Assembly: GCA_020543525.1 (NCBI GenBank)
Contig: JAHYIO010000023.1
Span: 2,350,509-2,414,508, forward strand
Direction of reading: 5' to 3'
DNA from: Coriolopsis trogii
Lineage: Eukaryota; Basidiomycota; Agaricomycetes; Polyporales; Polyporaceae
DNA: 64,000 nt
Part shown: positions 22,599-34,861 of the stretch, piece by piece
Layout of the letters: the number at the start of each line of letters is the position of its first letter
How positions within the stretch are numbered: the first letter of the stretch is position 1
Notes under the pieces: generated by a model
The model's database searches: none
Told to the model about the DNA's origin: nothing
What the model saw: the letters and a program-made list of their open reading frames with translations, nothing else
Made by a program: the position numbers and the translations under genes

Positions 22599-25500
22599 AC
22601 GCCGTTGGACTGGCCCATACTCTCGCGCCACTCCGTACTCATTGCCGTCCCCGCGATCATGCTTGTCACGACCGCTATGAAGTTATATTGTATTATACCC
22701 CCGCCGTGTGCCGTCGCATACTACCTCCGACCCGACCTGTTGGCTCTCAGGACTCTTCCCTCCCGACCGTTTCCCCCCATTTACTGCATCTGCTATCTGT
22801 CTCTCATGTTGTGTCCTTACGTAGGCGTGCTCTTTCCGCTATCCCAGTCCCCGCTATCCCGCTCCAGTCTCGCACGCTCTACTACTCTCATCTCCCTTGG
22901 AATGTCTGTGTCATGTCCCTGTACCAGCCTCTCGCCGTACATATCCCTCGTCCCTTCGCTGTCGTCCTCACGTCCCAGCCACGCCCTACGTATGCTGCGT
23001 GTACGTATGTAGGTGTGGCACAATGGAAGATCCGAGTCTGATATCCGTTCTAGGGTGATCGTCACGTCCGACGCCGAACGTCAGCCAGCGCAGGGACGCG
23101 CTGCGACTGCAGGCGCTACCCTTTCCTTGGGCTGCCGCTGGCCTTGGTACAGAAACGGTAGGGGGGAGGGGGCTGGTGCGGACGTGCTCTCCCAGCCGAA
23201 GTCTTCGGAGCGCAAGATCTAGATGCATTCGACGGCCGCATACTGCATATGGCAAGTCTAGAGACGCGGGGTGTGTCTCTCATCGAGTTCGGACGTTGCG
23301 CCGGTCCTGGGAGGGTTTCGAGATCCCTGACCAGTACTTACGGCAGGTCTAGGCGGAGACGTCCCGCAGACCTCGTTGGATCTTGTAGATCTGGGACGTA
23401 CTGGTTGATTGTCCGCGCGCTCAGAGCTCAGGAAAGTCGGGCCGGCGCCGTGCACGCCTCGAAGGCAGGCCTCCAGGTGTGACGACAAAACCAGCTACCG
23501 ACCCGAATACTCCCATGTTCATTTCGGCTATGACCTCTATTCAGTTTTTTTGACTCTCCCCTGACCAGTCGCGTCTGAGGCCGGCGTGAACGAGCCCCAA
23601 CCAAGCCTACTCGCAACCTCCGGTGGGGCAGGAGCAGTGCTCATCGAAGTCGGGGTCGGGGTCGGGCGGCGGACGGGCGGTCCCCATACATATGCATACT
23701 GCGCGACGCGCACGCGCACGCAGCGCTGCATGCGATCCGGAGAGGGGCGATGGACTGGAGCCAAATCGCACAATGCACATCGTTGGACAGATCGCTATAC
23801 GTGTATGATGATCATCCCGGCCCCAAGGCCACGAAGCGCATCGTCCGTCCGCCAAGGGTGACATGGACAATCGGCAGCAGTGCCTCCGGGCTCCTGACGG
23901 GCCTCCGGGCTGACAGGGAAGACCGAATATGTCGCGCGCGCTCGGACCCTCACAGGCTGTTGCTTGTCACAGTCTGCTGCAGACCGTGCGTCGTATACGG
24001 ACACGTATGCCGCTGACTCTGTTGCTCTACCGGCGGCCGTGGCGGCGCGCCGCACTCCGACGTACGGTACAGCGATTCAGGAAGCTTGACAGGGAACATG
24101 TCGCGAACACGTGCGCAGGACCCATTGTCGCAGCGCAAGCAAGGTTCGTCCTGTGCGCGTCCGGAGGGGGGACGTGGATGTGCTGACAAACTGTCCCGCC
24201 GGCAAGTACGTTGTCCAGGATGTATGGGGGCCAGCACTAGGTGACAAGCTGACGCGACGCGACGCGACGAGACGGCGGTCCGGTAATAAACCTTGTATCT
24301 TCCACCATGCTTCCATGTCTCACCCAGCCTGCTAGATCGCGAAGCAGCAGAGCCACCGCGGCTGGACCGTACACCACGCCGTAAACACCCTCCCATCCGC
24401 CGCGCGTCCCGCTCATGTGGCCGCTCAGACCCCAGGGAATCAAAGGAGGGAATGAGACTTGTCAATCTGGCTGCTGGACGTGCCCCATGACTCTGCGCGC
24501 GGCCTTCCCCAGCGCGCACCGTGCGGGGCTGATGGGCTCTTTTCAGGAACGGGAACTCATTCACGACCGAGCCCGTCCGCGCGTATGCATGGACAACGTG
24601 GGCTCGGTGAGGATACCGTACATCTGGGGCCCGGGTCTCTTTGTCGTCGATATGTGGCTGGTGCTTCTCTGCCTGCCAAACGCGCTGCTACCCGGCGCGT
24701 AAGGCGAGGCGCGAGACGCGACGAGCCATGCGCCACACATCCGCGACCGAACGTTTACGTTGGCGGCGGATGGCATCTCCCGCCCCGCCCTCCCGATCGA
24801 AGAGTCCTGGAGAATACCCGGTGGCCCAGAGCCATGACGTTGGGTCCACGCAGAGACTGCGTACTGGGCTTCCAGGTGCTCTCCAGGCACGAGGACCGCA
24901 ACTTCTCCGTCGAGCACGTCCGTCTCCTCCACCCTCTCCGATGCGGGACAATCAATGTGCATTACTGACGTACCTCCGCTGCCCGTTCCAGCGAATGATA
25001 TGTGGGTTCCTGTGTTCGGCTGACATGCAGGCCGACGGCGTTCGATGTACCGAGGTACCTGCAAGAAGCAGGCTGCGGCGCCAGAAATGCAAAACATGAG
25101 CCAGCGAAGCTACACTTGCGTTGGAATGAACGAACGACCGAAGGTTTGCTCGCTCCGGAGACCCTGCTACGAAACCAGGCGCTGGCCTGGCGTTATTCCG
25201 CGAACATGAGAACTATGTATCTCACAGGCTTTGACAGGGTGAAGGGACGCACCCACACCATGTGCTCCGCGCACGTCCTCCCCATGCTGAGAGGCGTGAG
25301 CTTCATGACCCCTCAGTCGGGTGCAAAGCTATAGGTCGCGAGAGCCGATGGCTGGCCGCAGTCGGTGTGGTCTGCAACCGAACTCGTAACATGCTTGCGC
25401 GTCTTTGTCGGCGTCTCCGAAATGAATGCTCACGTGGGACGTATAGTCTCGTGTGTCGGAACGGAGGTCTCGCAGGCGGAGAGGGAGCCGGTGTCAACAC

Positions 25501-28500
25501 GAGCGGACCACCTGGGCATCTGCTCGAAAACCCCAAACCTGTCATCGTAGCGATCCGAGACGCTGATAACTCCCGTTCTTCCGCTGTTAGAGAATCGTGA
25601 CAGGGCGCACCGCATGCCGCCACACGCTGGCATGGGAGATCGCTCTGACTCGACTCGACTTGAGCGTCGGAAGCGCAAGGCCGATCTAGCAGAATACATC
25701 ACTTCAATCACACGGAAGCAGAGAGACCCACGAAGACGTACGCACTCTTCGTATTAACGCAGAGTCAACAGCACCTGATGACCCGGTGAGAACGAGGACA
25801 TGAGCGGCCTGCCGCAGCGCCGCTCAGGGTCGTCGACCCTTTTCCAGTAATCAGAGAGAAGCCGCGCCCGGGCGTAAATGAACAGTGAAGTACGTACTTC
25901 GAGTGGGATCGATACGGCATCCCGACCTTGAGGCATAGGAACGAGGACGCGGGCGGGGCGCTCGAGCGACACTCAGGGTCGATGCTCCCTTCGTAGAAAG
26001 AAGGTGCGCCCGTGAGCGAGTGAACACGCGGACGAGATCTGGGGTGGCGTGGCCAGCAGAAGCAATGGTGATGATGGTCATCCGACCGCCCGTGGCCAAC
26101 TGTTCGAGCCCCGAGCGTTTGGCTGAGACGAGAGCCTCGTGTAGCGCGCGATGGAGTGTTGGCTCATTGACATAGTATGTTGCAGAACTGACTGTATCAG
26201 GTGCACCTGCGAAACTCTTGGGAACAGCAGAGCTAATTCGCGCAGCCGAGCGGGATGGACGAGTCCGTCTCCGCCGAGCAAGGTCCCCTGGCAGCGTCCG
26301 TCTGCAATCTGGAGGCAGAGTGAACGGGATGGGAAGCATAGACGTGATTGATAAACCCCTACCTCCCCCGGATTCCAGCGCGCGGGTCCATGGACTGACG
26401 GCATTCCTAAACTTTGAGGGGCATTGTCCTGGTGGCGAATGGCTGTTGTTCCGCGATTGGAGAAGGTGCCTACGGACATTCATGCGATCCCCGAGGAGGA
26501 AGATTTGACCGAAAAGAGAGACCCGGCGGAGACGTACGAACCCGCTGTCCCGCAGACTTCTACATGGACCGGCACACAGCTCGGAGACCGGCTGGAAGGG
26601 AATGTGATCTTGCCGCCAGTATACCACCGTGGCCCAGCGAAACGGGAGCTCGGGATCGAGGATACTCCAAGCGATGATCTGGCGGGCATGCGGGAGATCG
26701 AGATGAAGATCAGCACAGCAACGTCAGTCCAGGTGCTCATGCAGCATGGTCTGGCGCATCCAAACTCTATCAGGTCTCCGTCCGAGAAACAGTACGTCGG
26801 CCACCGAAACTCTGCAAAGAGGTAGATTGCGTGGATGAAGGCTGTGGGTAGGACGTCGGCGTGGACTCGCCGGATCTGTGCAGGACGTCCGCAAGGCCCT
26901 CGCCTTGAGTGGCTGGTACGGCACATCAAACTAGTGAGCGTTCGAAGTCGGACGGCATATCAGAGAATAGGATCCGATTGCGGGGATATGAATAGAGAAG
27001 AGCGCGCAAGTTCCAAGTGCACGGGGCTCTCGGAGTTGCTCCCAAATCCCGTACAGCGTTCGCCACCTTGAAGGCACTGTGGGGTTTAGAACGGGTGAGT
27101 ACGTGAGTCTATGCTGTCCGTGTCCATGACTTACTTAGGGTCATATTCCATGAGCTCTCCTGCCCAACACACCTCTATGAGCGATTTGTGCCGTAACGCG
27201 CCCAGTACTCATGGCCGACAGAGAAGATCCAAGACAAGATCCTGGACCCTGGCCACGAGAAAGAGCAGGCTGGGAGACGCTCAGGTCAGAACTGCCGCTG
27301 AGGCTTCAAGTCAAAGCGCTGAGATACTGACAGTGCAGACGGGACGCGCCGCAACGGTAACATCCGAGTCAGTACTCACCTGACATACTGATCCCGCCGT
27401 GCAAGCTGCCACTGCCATGCAGCTGTCACTGACAGCCTTGCTTTCGTTCCCATACCACTGGCAATCTGGCGAAGTTCTGGAACCCCTCAATGACGCCGTA
27501 GCGGTAAGTTTCCGGTATGAGAGCCTTGAAGCTCCAGCTCGAGTGCCGCACCTGTGCAGAGCTTTTCTGTTGCAGAGCGCTAGAAATAAATGACAGGGGT
27601 TGGGATCAGTAGCTGAGATGGGTGAGCGCTGTAATGGCGGGTGTATGAGGTGGCCTTGCGGCGGCAACTCTTTGCTATCATGGGACAGGCGTATGAGGGC
27701 GTTTCTGAGCGCTTTATGCTCGCTGCGTCAGCGCGCCGCCAGAGCTTCAAATTCGTAGGGGACGTGGTGCTTACCATGGTCTGCCCCCAGGGACATTAGC
27801 CGAGTAATAGGCTCTGGTCAAATGCGCCGAGAACCGCCGCACGGTGCGACAGCCACAAGGCCGTGCGTGCTCCGAGTCTACCCAAGGGATTCAGGACGAC
27901 ATCTATCGTTGTTCGTGATGACGTTTATGAGAGATGTATGGCGGGCAGGCTTCTCCACTGCTGCAACGACTCACCTCCTGATGCAGCATCCGCATTCTGG
28001 AAGGGCACGTGCGAAGAGAGTACATGCCACATAGGGACCACCCTCCATGAGGCGTGAACACCTGCTGCAGAAATCTATGTCAGCCTCAAGACACAATGAA
28101 GACGGCAGCAGCGCTCTAGTCGCTCTGCAAATACAGGTGCCGATCTGGGTGTTCGGCGTACCGGAACATTGTGCGTGGACTCTGTACTTCCATCGGAAGG
28201 GAGCGAAGGATGTCTTTCCGGAACTTGAACCACACTGGCATTGCAAGGCGGTGGCTTGTGGTGGGGCCCGGCACAGCACATGTAGGGCCGACTCGAAGGA
28301 CGTAATGGTCGTCAAATGCGATGCCTCGCGTGAGTACGGCACCGTCCTAGCCTCGCGTGAAGTGCGTACCTTCACACTGCGTCGTGCCTGGAACGCCGCT
28401 TGCCGCACCGGGGCGCCAACCTCTGCACTTCAGAATTCCTGGGACTCCTAGGAAAGAATGAGGTGCAGTGCTTGGAATTCTGATGGACGGCGAGTACGTG

Positions 28501-31500
28501 CATTAGCTTGAGTGATGCTTAGCAACAGTGACAACAGTGACTCCTCGTCGGAGATCCAGACAGGTTCTCCGACACATCAGACCGCATACTAGGTCAGAGC
28601 AACGGGACGTTTGGTATCAACGCACCCTAACGAGGTCCATTCCCATTCCCGATTCTGCAGTCGATGCAGCGGAGTTCGCGGAACTGAACGTGAGTGAAGA
28701 ATACGTCAGAGCGGAGTGTCAACGTCCGGACCGTGGTCTTGAAGATCCAAGTCATGCCATTCCCCGATTCACCCACGCAGCACTTCTCACTTAGACTTTA
28801 AACGCAGAGGAGTGGTATCAGGCCATGTCTCTCCAATGTCCGCAGTATCAGTATGAATGCTTAACACCGACACGTTTACTAAGATCGGGCGGGAGCGCTA
28901 CCGCCCTCTGCAACATTCCGTGTGAATACAACTCGGTGCATTTGACGCATGCCACGCACCCTGTGCTCGATCTTCAGTGCTAGCGTTGGCGTATCCAAGC
29001 TTGAGCGTACAAATGCAAATTCCTTTTGGGTCCACCTGCTTGAGAACGACTGGTAACGAGTCTGCGATACTTTAACAGTGAGTCCGTAGTATATACATAG
29101 TACGCGCTCAACGCACCACCAGTCCAAGGAGCGAATCACACTATCTTGAGGGGCATTGCAGTCGCTGAGATTCTAGACTCTACCAGGCGCTGCATGAGAT
29201 GTCGTTGCGACCGTGTATCTGAGCGCGTATTGCCCGAGCCAAACGCTCCGCCGGGTGGGAATGGCGCAGTGATCCAAAGACACAGATTGGCTCATGCGCC
29301 ATCCATCCAAGAGACGACTACACTCCGGCGGTCGTCTCTGCCAAGGTGCATTTCAACCGTCAACGCCACAGCCCCAACCCCAACAGAGAAGCAGGCGATC
29401 TAGAAATAGCTGCAATACCACGTCAGCCAGCACGGATGTGGTGCGTACTCGCGTTGGGCCTAGACGTACTTATCATAGACGTAAGAGTGTTCGCTGGCCC
29501 GCAACCCTGCGCCCAAGCCAAGTGCCCATCCCATCTCATCGTGGCGCAGACTTGGGTCCGCCAATAGGATCCGAGGCTCACCTCGTTCGGAGGTCCCGCA
29601 CCCCGCGTGCGAGCGAGCGGCCAGCGGTCCCGGCTTCATGCGAATTACAGAAGGGACACACGCCCGTGTAGATTAGGTTCAGATTAGAAGCAATAGCGCT
29701 ACTCATCTTGCTAAGAGAGGACCATAGGCCGCAACTAGGAGCGGGGTTTCTCCCCAGCCCTGAGCAATCCCCGGGTTCGCCGTGAAGAAGCCTTAGAATG
29801 GAAGACAATCCACGTTTGGAGAGAAACAAAACCAAAGAACGTCCAGCGGGTGCGGGCAATGCCACATACCCCATGGACGACACGAATATGCCCAAGCGAG
29901 TGAGCGTGTCTTACGTATATACACCCCGGGGCTCCCAGACTGGCCTCCGCCGCATCTTTAGACAATGAGTTGAATAGAGATCAGACGCACCCGTGATGGC
30001 AATGTGACTCCTGGAGTTCGGTGACAGGCATTTGGGGCGCGATGCATGGTCTGGGGTTGTGTCGGTCATGTCGGGTTGCCTCTGAAGACGCTCAAGTGAG
30101 ATACTTCCAGATGGTGGGAGTACGAGCGCCGAGCACTTACCCCGCAAAGCATCCCCTTTGGCAGCCGAGATTCCTATTCTCTCTTGATTGATTGATGCCT
30201 CGCGCAGACGCTTTTATAGATGCTCGCTATCAACCCCGTTGTATAGCCGCAATACAGAACTGAGCTCACAATGATGAAGTGCGCGCACAAGCCTGTCAGC
30301 GAGCGAGACAATGCGATGTCGGAGGGGCGCCATTCTGGTCGCGTCATTCTATGGGCATCACGGGAGAATGCGCTGGCCGCGGTTCAGAAACGTCACTCAC
30401 GTACGTGCCACGCCAATAGCATCTCCAGGTGCCGATTGCCTCCGCTCCGGGTTGCGAATTGCGAGCGAGACGCCTACAACCGGAGACGCGGGTACATTCC
30501 CAGGTACCGACGATCATCCCGTGGACGCTAACACGGTGGGCTGTGGCGGCATCCTGATTGGGCCTCCTCTGCTGGGGTGAAGCCAGGCGAGCGGATACCA
30601 GCCCGATCAGCAAGAAACCCCATGAGCGGCAGGCGTGGACTTCAAAGACACTCACATCCGCTGCGGCGCCGTGTCGATATGTATCCAATGCCAACCGTTG
30701 GTGCCAACGTGGCTCTGCGCGGGATCAGATCTGGGAGTGTTGGGCGGCATAGGTCAAATCCACGAGGCGTGGTGCCGCTAGCCTGCGTGAGCTGGATATC
30801 GTGTCTTCGCAGGACGACGGATGTGTTGCACACGCCTGTGTGTACGCCAGGCAATCTTACAGAGTTCAGCTTGACAGCGCCAGAGTGACAGATAGCCCTG
30901 GGGATATGCCGCTGGCTCCGACTTCAAGACTGTGGCGGTGGTCCGTCAGATCGCGTACCGTGTAATCGAATTGTCCTGTAGAACTCCGCGTTATACAAGT
31001 CTATACAACTGTCATCCATATGCGAGTTAGCGAGAGCCAGCTATACCATAAACGTCCCAATTCAGCACTCGGGCAGCGGAGAGGAGGGGCGAAGCTCATA
31101 GAACGATCGGTATCAGAACAACGCCGTGGAAGTGAGAAGTGAGAATACATACTTCATATTTGGAGCTTCCAGAGGAACGGGTGGACCATTAGGTCAGACC
31201 TACGAGAGGGGGTGTCCTTGCCACTGAACGCTGGCTTGCGTGCACCGGGACCCAATTCGATCATGGATGCGGCGCACAGCATTGATTCCATGTAGAAGGT
31301 GCGTATCTTCGTTCTGATTGATGGTGAGCGCAGAGAATACGGACGATGATAGGAAAAGTTTGGAAATTGGGAGACAAACAAGGGACGCTGTCCATCTCTG
31401 CAGACACGAGACCCCGATAGCGGTGTCCCCGGGGCACGAGTATACGTGGCGGCGACTGTACCGTGCTTCTCAAGTAGAGTGAGCCGATCTGTCAAAAGCA

Positions 31501-34204
31501 CATATAACGCGGAGGATTGGTCATGTCTGCGAATATACGCTAGATTCTGCTATCCGTTGATTACCCCAAAGCGATCCTGTTTCCTCGTAGTGACAACTGA
31601 CAAGACAGACCTTGAGATGGGTGCGATAAGGCGCAGATGTTTGATAGATTAGTGCAAACAGTGCAGTTCCGTATATGCCATGCGGCTTGCCGGATGTGTG
31701 ACTACATTGGGAAGGCAGCATGAACGATGAAAACCGGCGGAGGACTTGGTAGTCAAAAAGAGAGGTCAACATGAGCGCTAATTCAGCAGCAAGACGTGTT
31801 TTGTTTCCGAACTGCTAAATTGGGTTTGTCGACAAACCACCATCATGGCAATCGTTCTCTACACCTACACCCTATGGGCCAATTTGTCTGCCGCTCCCGT
31901 TTCACAGACTTGTTAAGTGACTCACGTCTTACTGACAGTGTAGTAGTACCGGCATCTTCGATAGCGAACGGGGACCGCTCCCTAATTCTCGCTGCAGTTT
32001 GCACCGGCCATGATCGTCATACTGTAACGCTACCTCTGATCTCAAGATTCTATAACATCCCATAGCGACACAGGTACTCACACTTCCTCTGATCGAGGTG
32101 GCCAGGAAACCTGCACTTTGGATGCCCATCCTGCGGTGTAAGATCGGCTTGGCAGACCCCCCAAAACCTCGGTCTACCGCGGAGCCGCTCTTTTGTTCTT
32201 GTGACCGCACGAACTGCTATGACGGTCTTCCATTCCCTACTGCACCAATTCTCACCCTATGACCAACGCCGGCCAGGCGGTGCGCCTGATGACTACTCGT
32301 TTTGAAGAAGATGCGTGATCATTGAAGTCGTGGGTTCAGTTGGGCAAATCGTGCATTCCAGGAGGAGTGCTTCGTGCCCATGTCCATCACGACCCGCAAA
32401 CCATAATTGCTACAGCGAGTTTCACCCTTCACAGGGGCGCCAGCCACGACGGCCCCGTCCGATGTGGCCTCGAGTATTGCTGGTCGGAGTCGGACCTGTG
32501 TGCATAGACCACTCATAGGTTATATAGCATGTTCTCCACCGAGGCTACTCTCCTTCCCTCCTATGCTTTGGCCTGGCTACAATCATGTACAGTGACAAAG
32601 GTCACGAAACCACCCCAAGTGATGTCCACGAATGGTGAATGAAGGGCACAGCTTCTACATACTACCCGCCGGCGATCAATGTCCCGCCGGTCAAATAGAT
32701 CAATTTACTGCATACCTGAAATGGTATCGTCTGCCATGGACCACGAGCGCGCGTTACCGACCGCTTCCGTTCTGCCACATCACGACTCTCGACGCCTTGC
32801 TCGCTGGCTTGCTATCTATTCGTCCTTTTGTCTCGATCTGCATGATCCCCCTCTCTACTAGGACGGAATGTTATCACGCCCGGGTGTAGATGCTGTATCT
32901 GACATCGGACTTCAAGCTCGAGACTCCCTAACGCTGCGATATCAGCGAATTATTGCCATCGAACTCTACGCCCCTGCACCAATACTCCGACTCGGTATTG
33001 CATGGGTGAACGTTTGAGCCGACGCAACGGGCAAGTGCCAAACAGGTATGTACTGTATGTAGCAGGTCCATGGACGTCATCGGATGCAGGGTCAGCGAGC
33101 ACCGGCCACCCGCAAGTAACGCATCCTCTCGGACATATTGCCCTGTCGAAGGTCCGTCTTCGTGTTTCATCTTTCTAGTTACACGGGGGCCACGCCGCAG
33201 ACGCCTTTGTGGTCTGCTCACACGGTCAGACGTCCTTCCTCCCTTCCATCATGCATGCGTACAACCATGAGGCCTGCAAGAACCGGTGCCCGTGCCAGGG
33301 GTCCTCAGCTGTCCATGTTCGTCGTGAACGAGCTCCTCGCACCGGATCGAGCCCCTCTGGCCGCCCCAGCTGTCTTGGGACTGCACTCATACCCCGGACA
33401 CCTGTTCCTGTTGTCTCATGCGATTGCAAAGTATCGCGATCGTGCGCGGCCTCCAGCGGGTCAGCACGTTGCAGCTCGAGGCATAGACGCACCTCGTAGT
33501 GTCCCGCACCAAGCCAATCGCTGTCAATACCACTACTGTCTCTTGCCGTTTCCCACCCACTCGCACCCTGCAAGCTCTGCTGGGCTGTTTGCTTGGGTCG
33601 TCTTCTGAAGCTGTTTTCTCTGTCCTTCTCAGATCACTTGCACTACTCTGTCCATGCGCTCGCCTTGTGGACCCGCGCTAACGTCAAGCTTGCAAACGAT
33701 TCGTTGAGGACGCTTGCCGAGTTGCCGTAGGGTTTGGTACGTGCGACGGGCTTGGCGGAACAGCCTCCAGACCATCTCATCATATGCGCATGCTCCGCCG
33801 GTCTTGTAGGAGAAAAGGTGGAAGACTGGGTACGTTGCCACTACTCATTTCCTCTTCGAGTTACAAGCCGGCATATAGCCGCCAGTGTCTCTCGTCTCCC
33901 GAGTAGCGCTCCCGTCCGGAGCTGCTGCGGCGGCCGAGGATGAATAGGCCTACTTTGACGAGCAAGGACGAGCGGTTATGTCGTCCATGGACCGATGTAT
34001 CTGGAGCCGATGCGATCTGGAGTGCGTAGTCACTTCGGTCAAGCATACAAATAGCTCTCCGTGCGCGAGTCATCTGTGCTACATTCCCCTCCCCTCGAGA
34101 CCCGCCCTACATCTTCAACAGATTGGGCCTGACTCATCTCGTCTGCCTTGCTCAACGCAGCATCCCATACCCCAACCTCAACGACAGACGTCAGGTGAGT
34201 CTGC
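22599..34204. other. Gene desert of about 11.6 kb
   Basis: I find no recognisable protein family, RNA gene or intact transposon. The longest frames (for example 258 aa on the minus strand at 25851-26627 and about 190 aa near 22.1-22.7 kb) lack known motifs and plausible exon structure. Frames on both strands are equally short, as in decayed or non-coding sequence. No long terminal or inverted repeats were evident by eye, but an exhaustive self-comparison was not possible. Likely content is old, mutated mobile DNA; this is inference. Confidence 0.5.
24251..24271. repeat. Short GACGC pentamer repeat
   Basis: About four consecutive copies of GACGC (GACGCGACGCGACGCGACGAG-like). Simple-sequence DNA within the gene desert; no function inferred. 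Confidence 0.6.
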
Positions 34205-34861
34205 ATGGCCACCATGTCATGCCCCGCACTCATGTCGACCATCGTCCCCCAGTGCCCTGCTCCCTCCGTTATCATGGCTCCTGCCACCACCGACTCTAAC
34301 AACGGATCGCTCTCGCTTAGCGACACCATCCACATAGTAGTTGCGCTCAGTGAGTGTTGTGCATATCCCCCACCTCCGCTCACACTCATGTGTCCTCTCG
34401 TCTCGCGTGCTTCATCCCCCTCCCTTCTTCTAGTCATCGTCGTGGCCTTCGTCATTGCCCTCGTCCTATACATCAAACCCAAGATCTCCTACACCCTCTA
34501 CAACATGATTCGTGCCCCCTTTACCCGGTCCGGCCGCGCCCCCTCCTCCATTGCCCGTGGTGGTCGGATGGACCCCATGGCCTCCCTGGAGACGTTCAAG
34601 CTCAAATATGGGCAGCACGCCCGGACTTCCTCTCAGGCGAGTGACTGTGTACCCACATACTCGCGCAACGAGACGCCTCCCCCACGCTACGATGCGCCCT
34701 CCCCTCCCCCTCCCGCGCGTTGCCCACCCTATGAACGCACCGTGGATTGCCCCTCCTCTGCTGCCCAGAACGCCTCGCGCGCCGGTCGCGCATCCGTCTC
34801 CCGCAATGCCCCCATGGCCAGCATGAGCGAATACCGGCTCACCCGCGGCCCGTCGCGGTAG
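34205..34861 (+). CDS. Small single-pass membrane protein with PPxY motif, copy 2
   Basis: Two exons. A Ser/Thr-rich, probably lumenal or extracellular N-terminus (MATMSCPALMSTIVP...) leads into a membrane helix interrupted by an intron: HIVVAL in exon 1 and IIVVAFVIALVLYI in exon 2, followed by a basic stretch KPKISYTLYNMIRAPFTRSG. The tail carries PPPRY (a PPxY motif) and a second Pro-rich block PPPPARCPPYER. Length about 190 residues. The intron is phase 1 and exon 2 begins TC-ATC, exactly as in the gene at 21958. The two therefore look homologous although their tails have diverged. Further 5' exons cannot be excluded, because GTGAGT occurs just before the ATG. Confidence 0.65.
   Translation: MATMSCPALMSTIVPQCPAPSVIMAPATTDSNNGSLSLSDTIHIVVALSECCAYPPPPLTLMCPLVSRASSPSLLLVIVVAFVIALVLYIKPKISYTLYNMIRAPFTRSGRAPSSIARGGRMDPMASLETFKLKYGQHARTSSQASDCVPTYSRNETPPPRYDAPSPPPPARCPPYERTVDCPSSAAQNASRAGRASVSRNAPMASMSEYRLTRGPSR

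Noticed and set aside
25851..26627. 258-aa minus-strand ORF in the gene desert
   Set aside because: No recognisable family, uneven Arg/Ser/Pro composition, an equally long open frame opposite it, and no plausible neighbouring exons or promoter. Not supported as a gene.
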